NCBI GenBank assembly: GCA_016930895.1
Contig: JAFGFV010000255.1
Span: 1 to 7,082 of the forward strand
Direction of reading: 5' to 3'
Source of the DNA: Spirochaetales bacterium
GTDB lineage: Bacteria > Spirochaetota > Spirochaetia > SZUA-6 > DRHE01
DNA: 7,082 nucleotides
The translations under genes were made by a program, and so were the position numbers. The notes under the pieces are model-generated. The model had not been told where the DNA came from and made no database searches. It worked only from the letters and a program-made list of their open reading frames with translations. Positions 1 through 5,438 of this stretch are shown here, piece after piece (the first letter of the stretch is position 1; every line of letters starts with the position of its first letter).

Positions 1-436
1 GGACCCCGGTCAGGGCCAGGGCCACGCCCCGGACGATGTACAGGCTGGCCAGGGTGACGATCAGCGGCACCACGTTGAGCACCGCCACGAAGAAGCCGTT
101 CATGCTGCCCACGGCCACGCCGCAGGCCAGGGCCACCGCGAAGGAGCCGGCGATGCCGACCCCACGGTTGGCCAGGGTGGTGACGATCACCGAGGAGAGG
201 AAGATCGTCGACCCCATCGAGATGTCGATGCCCCCGGACACCAGGACGAACACCAGCCCGGCGGCGGCGATCCCCGTCGAGGCGGTCTGCTGCAGGAGGT
301 TCACGGCGTTGGCAGGGCTGAAGAAGTTGGAGTTGAGCACCGAGAAGATCGCCACCAGCACGCCGAAGACGATGAACAGGCCGTACTTGTAGAAGGCGTT
401 GTAGATCGAGTCTCTACTCAACTGCAAAGTGCTCAT
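1..436 (-). CDS. Sugar ABC transporter permease (second permease), C-terminus cut by window edge
   Basis: Inner-membrane permease of the ribose/xylose/AI-2 type (BPD_transp_2 family), which forms half of the translocation channel. Only the first 145 residues are visible; the gene runs off the left edge. The family hallmark SGGIDISMGS lies at residues 67-76, after a hydrophobic stretch at about 18-36, and is followed by hydrophobic segments at about 77-88, 95-113 and 116-145, including GSMNGFFVAVLNVVPLIVTLAS. The ATG at 434-436 is chosen because AGGAG lies 8 nt upstream. The start lies inside the end of the ATPase gene (23-nt overlap, 414-436), which suggests translational coupling. It differs clearly from the first permease, so the channel is probably a heterodimer. 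Family is confident; the transported sugar is unknown. Confidence 0.93.
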   Translation of the reverse strand, partial: MSTLQLSRDSIYNAFYKYGLFIVFGVLVAIFSVLNSNFFSPANAVNLLQQTASTGIAAAGLVFVLVSGGIDISMGSTIFLSSVIVTTLANRGVGIAGSFAVALACGVAVGSMNGFFVAVLNVVPLIVTLASLYIVRGVALALTGV

Positions 437-1940
437 GCTTGATGCTCCTGATGGCGAGGGTCAACAGCCGCTCCTGGTCGAAGTCCTTTCGCTCGAGCTC
501 GCCGGTGATCGTGCCGGCACACATGACCATGATGCGGTCGCAGACCCCGATCAGCTCCTCCATTTCCGAGGAGATGAACAGGATGGCCGAGCCCTCCTGC
601 GCCATGGCGTTGAGGTGATTGTAGATTTCGAACTTGGCCCCTACGTCCACGCCCCGGGTGGGCTCGTCGACGATGAAGACCTCCGGCCTGGTCATGAGCC
701 ACTTGCCGATTACGACCTTCTGCTGGTTGCCGCCGGAGAGCATCCGGGCGGTCTGGCGGGTCTTGTCGTAGGTCTTGATGGAGAGGCGCTGGATCACCGC
801 TTCGCTCTCGCGCTCCTCCCGCCGGGTGTCCACGGCGCCGAAGTGGCGCCTCAGGTTCCGCAGGGTGGCCAGGACCAGGTTCTCCTTGACGCTCTTGGGC
901 ATCAGGAGCCCTTCCTCCCGCCGGTTCTCGGTGATGTAGGCCATTCCGTGCTCGATCCACCACTCCGGGCCCGGGTGTCTGACCGGATGCTCCTTGAAGT
1001 AGATCCGCCCGGACTCCAGCGGGTCCACGCCGTAGATCCCCCGTGCCAGCTCGCTGCGCCCCGCCCCCATGAGACCGAACAGGCCGAGGATCTCGCCGCT
1101 GCGCAGCGCGAAGCTGACCTCCCGGAAGGCCTTGGGCGCGCTCAAGCCCTCCACGCGCAGGGCAACCTCTCCCGGACGCTTGTCGACGTAGGGGAACAGG
1201 TGGTCGATCTTCCGCCCGACCATCATCGAGATCATCCCGGCCTTGTCCATCTCCCCGATGGGGGACTGGCCGATGATGCTGCCGTCGCGGATCACGGCCA
1301 CCTCGTCGCAGAGCTCCAGCACGTCGTCCAGGGTGTGGGAGATGTAGATCATGGAGATCCCCTTGGCCGAGAGCTCCCGGATGATCGAGAACAGGTGCCG
1401 CTTCTCCTTGTTGGACAGGGAGGTGGTCGGCTCGTCGAAGACCACGATCCGGGCGTTCTTGGACAGGGCCTTGGCGATCTCCACCATCTGGCGCATGCCC
1501 ATGGACAGGTTCTCCACGAGGGTGCCAGGATTGAAGTCGATGCCCACGTGCCGCAGCTCCTTCTGGGCCTCCCGGTGCATGGTCCGGTAGGACAGGAACC
1601 CCATGGTCGAACCCGGAGCTCCTCCGAGATACAGGTTCTCGGCGATGGTCATGTTCAGAAAGAGGTTGAGCTCCTGGTGGATCAGGGCGATCCCCGCCCT
1701 GTCGGCGTCGTTGGCGTTCTTCGGGTTGTACGGCTCCCCCTCGAGGAGGATCTCGCCGCTGTCCCGCTGCAGCACGCCCCCCAGGATGTTCATCATCGTG
1801 GACTTGCCTGCGCCGTTTTCCCCGACGAGCCCCAGGATCGCCCCCCGCCTCGGGAGGGTGATGCTGACGTCCTTGAGGACCTGAACCCCCGAGAAGCTCT
1901 TGTTGAGCCCGACCAGCTGCAATACCGGCGTGTCAGCCAT
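414..1940 (-). CDS. Sugar ABC transporter ATP-binding protein, two fused ATPase domains (RbsA/MglA/XylG type)
   Basis: Cytoplasmic ATPase that powers the importer, 508 aa, the usual family length. Domain 1 has Walker A GENGAGKST (40-48), Q-loop Q89, signature LSMGMRQ (145-151), Walker B ending FDEP (168-171) and H-loop H202. Domain 2 has the degenerate Walker A GLMGAGRSEL (289-298, Lys replaced by Arg), TENRREEGL (337-345), a good signature LSGGNQQ (401-407) and Walker B VDEP (424-427). A weak first signature and a degenerate second Walker A are normal in this family, so the protein is probably fully active. The ATG at 1938-1940 is preferred over an in-frame upstream start at 1997: GGGAGAG precedes it closely, and the longer version would run into the permease gene. 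The gap to the upstream permease stop is 16 nt. Confidence 0.96.
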   Translation of the reverse strand: MADTPVLQLVGLNKSFSGVQVLKDVSITLPRRGAILGLVGENGAGKSTMMNILGGVLQRDSGEILLEGEPYNPKNANDADRAGIALIHQELNLFLNMTIAENLYLGGAPGSTMGFLSYRTMHREAQKELRHVGIDFNPGTLVENLSMGMRQMVEIAKALSKNARIVVFDEPTTSLSNKEKRHLFSIIRELSAKGISMIYISHTLDDVLELCDEVAVIRDGSIIGQSPIGEMDKAGMISMMVGRKIDHLFPYVDKRPGEVALRVEGLSAPKAFREVSFALRSGEILGLFGLMGAGRSELARGIYGVDPLESGRIYFKEHPVRHPGPEWWIEHGMAYITENRREEGLLMPKSVKENLVLATLRNLRRHFGAVDTRREERESEAVIQRLSIKTYDKTRQTARMLSGGNQQKVVIGKWLMTRPEVFIVDEPTRGVDVGAKFEIYNHLNAMAQEGSAILFISSEMEELIGVCDRIMVMCAGTITGELERKDFDQERLLTLAIRSIKHEHFAVE

Positions 1941-1956
1941 CGCTCTCTCCCGTGCG

Positions 1957-2922
1957 CTATCGATCGTTGGCCCTTCGCAGCGCCCCAAGCAGCGCAACCG
2001 CGATGATCATGACTCCCTTGAGGGCGTTGATCACGTACCACTCGACCCCCAGCAGGTTCAGGCTGTTGTTGAGCACGATGATCAGCACCGCCCCGATGGC
2101 CGTGCCGAGGATGCTTCCCTTGCCGCCGGTTACGGCGGTGCCGCCGATCACGACCGCCCCGACGATGTCCATCAGCATGGTCCTGCCCATGGCGGGCATG
2201 CCGGCGCCGCTGCGGGAGGTCATGATGATGGCGCTGATCGCCGCCAGCCCGCCGGAAAACAGGAAGAGGGTGAAGATCGTCCTCTTGACCGGGATTCCCG
2301 AAATCCTGGAGGTGCGGTGGTTCGTGCCCACCGAGAAGATGTAGCGCCCCAGGACGGTGCGGTGCAGCACGAAGGCCGTGACCCCAACCACGGCTGCCAT
2401 GATGAAGATCGGCATCTGGACGCCGAACACGGTCCCCCTGCCGATGAACAGAAACGGCCGGGGCAGTCCGCCGATCGAGGCGCTCTGGGTGTACCACAGC
2501 GCCAAGCCGGAGAAGATGAGCTGCGTCGACATGGTGGCGATGAAGGAGGGCATGCGCAGCAGGGTCACCGTCAGTCCGTTCAGGGTTCCGATGCCCAGGC
2601 CGATGCCCAGTATTACCAGGACCCCGAGGAGGCTCACCGCGAAAGGGTTGCCGCTCATGGTCATGACCCGCGCACCGAGGATGCTGCCGAGTCCCAACGT
2701 GGCGGTCAGGGAGAAGTCGATGCCGCCGTTCATGAACACAAAGGTCATGCCGCAGGCCAGGATGATCAGGTCGGTGCACTGGACCAGGATGTTTCCCAGG
2801 TTCACGGGATTGGCGAACTTGTCGACGAATATCAGGGAGAACAGGAAATAGACGACAAAGAAGAGCATCGACACCCGCTCGACCGTGAAGAAGGTCTGCC
2901 AGTTGAATCGCTTCGTGGCCAT
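1957..2922 (-). CDS. Sugar ABC transporter permease (first permease)
   Basis: Inner-membrane permease of the BPD_transp_2 family, 321 aa, complete. Hydrophobic segments start at about residue 18. Family hallmarks are FMNGGIDFSLTATLGLGS (63-80), the cytoplasmic ATPase-contact region GRYIFSVGTNHRTSRISGI (192-210), the following FSGGLAAISAIIMTSRSGAG (222-241), and GGTAVTGGKGSILGT (260-274) leading to LNNSLNLLGV (284-293). The start is uncertain by one codon: GTG at 2923-2925 and ATG at 2920-2922 are adjacent, and GAGG sits only 2 nt before the ATG, an unusually tight spacing. The ATG is chosen because the protein then begins MATKRF. The gene lies about 60 nt downstream of a hairpin terminator, so its expression probably depends on read-through from the binding-protein gene. 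Confidence 0.95.
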   Translation of the reverse strand: MATKRFNWQTFFTVERVSMLFFVVYFLFSLIFVDKFANPVNLGNILVQCTDLIILACGMTFVFMNGGIDFSLTATLGLGSILGARVMTMSGNPFAVSLLGVLVILGIGLGIGTLNGLTVTLLRMPSFIATMSTQLIFSGLALWYTQSASIGGLPRPFLFIGRGTVFGVQMPIFIMAAVVGVTAFVLHRTVLGRYIFSVGTNHRTSRISGIPVKRTIFTLFLFSGGLAAISAIIMTSRSGAGMPAMGRTMLMDIVGAVVIGGTAVTGGKGSILGTAIGAVLIIVLNNSLNLLGVEWYVINALKGVMIIAVALLGALRRANDR

Positions 2923-2983
2923 CACCTCAACCCGTTCCGTACCTCTTCGAGGGCGTGCCCGGCGTCGATGGCGCCGAGGCGGC

Positions 2984-3021
2984 GAAAGAAAAGCCTGGTG
3001 TGAGAGCTCTCACACCAGGCT
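2984..3021 (-). terminator. Intrinsic terminator/attenuator between binding protein and permease
   Basis: Positions 2992-3021 form a perfect 30-bp palindrome. As RNA this is a 13-bp stem (A then GCCTGGTGTGAG on the left arm) closed by an AGCT tetraloop. On the minus strand it is followed directly by TTTTCTTTC, the U-rich tail of a rho-independent terminator; the plus-strand side has no T-run. It begins 27 nt after the binding-protein stop codon and ends about 60 nt before the permease. The structure is seen directly. Partial termination is inferred, because the permease-ATPase-permease genes show no obvious promoter of their own. Confidence 0.9.
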
Positions 3022-3047
3022 CAGCACACAAGAGTCAGCTGCCGCGG

Positions 3048-4046
3048 CTAGAAGCTGCCGTAGGCCCGCTTGGACATCTCGTCGAAGTTCTCCTGGGTGA
3101 TGATGAACCCGGCATCCAGAACGGGTTCCCCGAGGGTCTTGCCGTTGGCGATCTCCACCGCCGCCTTGACGGCCTCGTAGCCTGTCTTGTAGACGTCCAT
3201 GCCGAAGCACATTTCCACGTAGCCTTCCCGCATGGCGTCCAGGGAGGCCTTGTTGCCCGAGTACGGCATGACCGCCACGTGGCCGGATTCCCCGATCTTC
3301 TTGTAGCGGCCGGCCTGGCGGAGAGCGGAAATGGTCGCGCCGAGCAGGTAGTCGGAGTGCATGAACACGCAGTTGATCTCCGGGTGCGCCTGCAGGGCGT
3401 TGGTGGCGCCCGCGAGAGCCTTCTCCAGGTTCCACTCCGTGGGCACCTGCTGCACCAGCTCGACGATGTCGCTGTTCTTGGCCATCACGGCCTTGAAGCC
3501 GTCGGTGCGCCGCAGCACGTTCTCGTCCGAGAGGCTTCCGACCAGCTCGAGGACCTTCAGTTTCATGCCGTTCTTGCGGGCGTAGTCTGCCATCCATTCC
3601 CAGCCCTTGACCGTGAGGGCGTAGTTGTCGGTGGCGATGCCCCAGGCCACCTTGGCGTCCGCCGTGCTGTCCAATGTTCTATCACAGAACACGAAGGGTA
3701 TGCCAGCCTTGTTGCAGGCCTTTACCGCCTGAAGGATGGCCGTGTAGTCGACGTATACGCAGGCGATCCCCGATACCCCCTGGGCGATCATGTCGTCGAT
3801 CTGGCTGTTCTGCTTGACCGCGTCGCCTTCGGCCGTGCGGATCACCAGGTCCACGCCGAGATCGCGGCCCGCGTCGTCGATGCCCTTCTTGATGCCAAGC
3901 CAGAACGGGTCGTTCAGGTTGTCCAGAGCGACTCCGATGGTCATCTTCTCGGCGGCGGGAGCCTCCTTCTGTCCTCCTGCCATCGCAGCCATGGGCAGCA
4001 GCACCAAGAGGCAGGCAAGCAGCGCAATCATCCCCTTTTTCGTCAT
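3048..4046 (-). CDS. Periplasmic sugar-binding protein of the ABC importer (RbsB-like, Peripla_BP_4 family)
   Basis: Secreted solute receptor, 332 aa, that captures the substrate and docks on the permeases. The N-terminus MTKKGMIALLACLLVLLPMA has a lysine-rich start and hydrophobic core, with a signal peptidase I site after AMA (21-23). There is no lipobox cysteine. The mature protein starts GGQKEAPAAE, then the first Rossmann-like lobe begins at MTIGVALDNLNDPFW (35-49), the counterpart of the RbsB Asn-Pro-Phe-Phe pocket strand. FCDRTLD (120-126) matches the Asp-Arg sugar-contact pair and ATDN (138-141) is also family-typical. The ATG at 4044-4046 is chosen because a perfect AGGAGG lies 6 nt upstream; longer in-frame starts would place the promoter inside the gene. 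Some pocket positions differ from RbsB, so ribose should not be assumed. Confidence 0.95.
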   Translation of the reverse strand: MTKKGMIALLACLLVLLPMAAMAGGQKEAPAAEKMTIGVALDNLNDPFWLGIKKGIDDAGRDLGVDLVIRTAEGDAVKQNSQIDDMIAQGVSGIACVYVDYTAILQAVKACNKAGIPFVFCDRTLDSTADAKVAWGIATDNYALTVKGWEWMADYARKNGMKLKVLELVGSLSDENVLRRTDGFKAVMAKNSDIVELVQQVPTEWNLEKALAGATNALQAHPEINCVFMHSDYLLGATISALRQAGRYKKIGESGHVAVMPYSGNKASLDAMREGYVEMCFGMDVYKTGYEAVKAAVEIANGKTLGEPVLDAGFIITQENFDEMSKRAYGSF

Positions 4047-4068
4047 GACGGTCCTCCTGAAAGGTATT

Positions 4069-4088
4069 CCAACCTCGACTGAGGCTGG
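4069..4088 (-). promoter_or_regulatory. Hairpin in the 5' leader of the binding-protein mRNA
   Basis: On the minus strand CCAGCCTC and GAGGTTGG form an 8-bp stem (one G-U pair) around an AGTC loop. It lies in the predicted leader, 10 nt upstream of the AGGAGG at 4053-4058. There is no U-run, so it is not a terminator. It could stabilise the 5' end of the transcript or be part of a protein-binding site. Pairing is seen; function is inferred. Confidence 0.45.
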
Positions 4089-4107
4089 TCTCAACGGTAC
4101 TTTGCCC

Positions 4108-4136
4108 ATTTTAGTCGAATCCTGGGGCCCTGTCAA
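4108..4136 (-). promoter_or_regulatory. Sigma-70 promoter for the ABC transporter operon
   Basis: Minus-strand -35 TTGACA (4136-4131, perfect consensus), 17-nt spacer, -10 TAAAAT (4113-4108, five of six consensus bases). The predicted start site is near 4101, giving a leader of about 55 nt before the binding-protein ATG. Such a near-consensus promoter in front of a transporter operon suggests control mainly by repression. Confidence 0.82.
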
Positions 4137-4154
4137 TAGAATTTTATGAACAAA

Positions 4155-4169
4155 ATGAATAACATTCAT
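4155..4169. promoter_or_regulatory. Operator-like inverted repeat ATGAAT-N3-ATTCAT
   Basis: A perfect 6-bp inverted repeat with a 3-bp spacer (15 bp) in the AT-rich patch between the two divergent -35 boxes, 19 bp from the minus-strand -35. A further ATGAA half-site copy occurs at 4146-4150 and another at 4168-4172. Symmetry and position fit a dimeric transcription factor site. The regulator is not in the window and its family cannot be named. Confidence 0.5.
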
Positions 4170-4171
4170 GA

Positions 4172-4185
4172 AATTTCACGAAATT
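4172..4185. promoter_or_regulatory. Operator-like inverted repeat AATTTC-AC-GAAATT
   Basis: A perfect 6-bp inverted repeat with a 2-bp spacer, ending 3 bp before the plus-strand -35 box. It overlaps a 10-bp perfect palindrome TGAAATTTCA at 4169-4178, and GAAATT recurs exactly 10 bp apart (4170 and 4180), one DNA turn. A protein bound here could contact polymerase at the plus promoter or block it. AT-rich DNA forms such repeats by chance more easily, which lowers confidence. Confidence 0.48.
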
Positions 4186-4188
4186 GAA

Positions 4189-4216
4189 TTGACAGACGCG
4201 TTGCGTCGGCTATACT
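4189..4216 (+). promoter_or_regulatory. Sigma-70 promoter for the uroD-like operon
   Basis: Plus-strand -35 TTGACA (4189-4194, perfect consensus), 16-nt spacer, -10 TATACT (4211-4216, five of six). The predicted start is near 4223, leaving a short leader of about 27 nt with GGGAGAGG just before the ATG at 4250. This also rules out an alternative in-frame GTG at 4220, which would lie at or upstream of the transcription start. Confidence 0.85.
4195..4207. promoter_or_regulatory. Inverted repeat GACGC-GTT-GCGTC inside the plus promoter spacer
   Basis: A perfect 5-bp inverted repeat with a 3-bp centre, lying wholly between the -35 and -10 boxes of the plus-strand promoter. A repressor bound here would directly exclude RNA polymerase. 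Its sequence is unlike the two AT-rich repeats upstream, so it might serve a different protein. It is short enough to arise by chance. Confidence 0.4.
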
Positions 4217-4249
4217 GGAGTGGGAGCTCAACTACTGCTGGGAGAGGTC

Positions 4250-5419
4250 ATGACGTCGCGGGAGCGCGTGCGGCTTGCACTGAATCACGAAGAGCCTGAC
4301 CGGATACCCATCGACTTCGGGGGACTGCTGGCGAGCATCAACGTGTACACCTACGACGAGCTGGCGGCCGCCCTGGGGCTGGCGGGGGACGGCAGCGAAG
4401 CGATCATCAGCCGGGAGTGGTCCAACGTGCCCAAGCCGGCGGAGTCCATCCTGGAAGCCTGGGGCATCGATTTTCGGCGGGTGTGGCTGGGAGGGCCGGA
4501 CCACTTCGCCCCCGTGGTCGACGAGGCGGAAGGCAGCTTCGTGGACGAGTGGGGCCTGACCTGGAAGCGGGTGGGACGCTACAACGAGCTCGTGAACCCT
4601 CCGCTGGCCGGCGCGGAGCTCTCCGACATCCTCCGCTACCGCTTCCCGGACCCAGCGGACCCGGGGCGCTACCGGGGCGTCCGGGAGTGGGCCGAGAGGC
4701 TGCACCGGGAGACCGACTACGCAGTGGTGGCCGGGCACTCGATGTTCGGGGTCTTCGAGCTGGGCTGCTGGCTGTGCGGCTTCAACGACTTTCTGCCGCG
4801 CCTGGCCATCGACAAGCGGTTCGTGCACGCCTTCTTCGAGCGGGTGCTGGAGGTGCAGAAGGAAATCGTGGGCCGCTACCTGGACCTGGTCGGGCCGTAC
4901 ATCCAGATCGTCGAGACGGCCGACGACCTGGGGCAGCAGTACAACTCCTTCGTCAGCCTGGAGATGTATCGGGAGATGATCAAGCCCTACCACAAGGCCT
5001 ACACGCAGTTCATCAAGGACAAGGTGCCCCATGCCAGGGTGTTCATGCACTCCTGCGGCTCGATCCACAACCTGATTCCTGAGCTGATCGACAACGGCGT
5101 GGACATCCTGAACCCCGTGCAGCCCACCGCAGCCAAGATGGAGGCCTGGCGCCTCAAGCGGGACTTCGGCGACCGGTTGACCTTTCACGGGGGCATCGAC
5201 GTGGTCGACCTGCTGCCCAAGGGCTCTCCGGAGGATGTCGAGGAGTTCGTGCGGCGAACCCTCCGGTGGTTCGCTCCCGGGGGAGGGTACATCCTGGCGG
5301 CCAGCCACAACATCCAGGACGACACGCCCTGCGAGAACGTGATCGCCATGTACCGGGCCGGCCTCGAGCATGGCCGATACCCGCTCAAACCCGGGTCGGC
5401 GGCTGCGGCGGGCCGGTGA
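4250..5419 (+). CDS. Uroporphyrinogen decarboxylase superfamily protein, probable MtaA/CmuA-like methyltransferase
   Basis: Cytoplasmic TIM-barrel protein, 389 aa. The N-terminus (LNHEEPDRIPIDFGG, 11-25) is typical of the methyltransferase-like branch, and the RQAGR motif expected of true HemE is absent, so a role in haem synthesis is unlikely. FMHSCGSIHNLIPEL (265-279) carries the HxCG motif (H267, C269) that binds zinc in MtaA, MtbA and CmuA. The third ligand there is a later Cys; by my alignment the matching place here is H353 in ASHNIQDDTPCENV, with C361 nearby. FHGGIDVVDLLPKGSPEDV (312-330) is also family-typical. Likely role (inferred): methyl transfer to or from a corrinoid protein, possibly demethylating the imported compound. 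The ATG at 4250 follows GGGAGAGG. It is the first gene of the plus operon. Family is sure; reaction and substrate are not. Confidence 0.93.
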   Translation: MTSRERVRLALNHEEPDRIPIDFGGLLASINVYTYDELAAALGLAGDGSEAIISREWSNVPKPAESILEAWGIDFRRVWLGGPDHFAPVVDEAEGSFVDEWGLTWKRVGRYNELVNPPLAGAELSDILRYRFPDPADPGRYRGVREWAERLHRETDYAVVAGHSMFGVFELGCWLCGFNDFLPRLAIDKRFVHAFFERVLEVQKEIVGRYLDLVGPYIQIVETADDLGQQYNSFVSLEMYREMIKPYHKAYTQFIKDKVPHARVFMHSCGSIHNLIPELIDNGVDILNPVQPTAAKMEAWRLKRDFGDRLTFHGGIDVVDLLPKGSPEDVEEFVRRTLRWFAPGGGYILAASHNIQDDTPCENVIAMYRAGLEHGRYPLKPGSAAAAGR

Positions 5420-5438
5420 GGCAGGAAGGGAGCTTCGG

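Noticed and set aside
429..2006. Plus-strand open frame of 525 codons opposite the ATPase gene
   Set aside because: It is a mirror of a GC-rich gene with clear ATPase motifs on the other strand. Its composition is dominated by D, H, G, L, P and V with no family pattern.
2922..3020. Minus-strand open frame of about 33 codons ending in TGA that overlaps the permease ATG (TGATG); its end reads like protein (FFRRLGAIDAGHALEEVRNGLR)
   Set aside because: There is no ATG or GTG in frame after the in-frame stop at 3021-3023, only a TTG two codons before the end, and it runs through the terminator hairpin. It could be a decayed remnant but cannot be supported as a gene.
2955..4082. Plus-strand open frame of 375 codons opposite the binding-protein gene
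   Set aside because: It crosses the terminator palindrome and lies opposite a well-supported secreted protein gene; no domain is recognisable.
4250..5419. Annotation as the haem enzyme uroporphyrinogen decarboxylase (hemE)
   Set aside because: The RQAGR substrate motif of HemE is absent, the HxCG metal motif is present, and the neighbours are sugar transport genes rather than haem genes.
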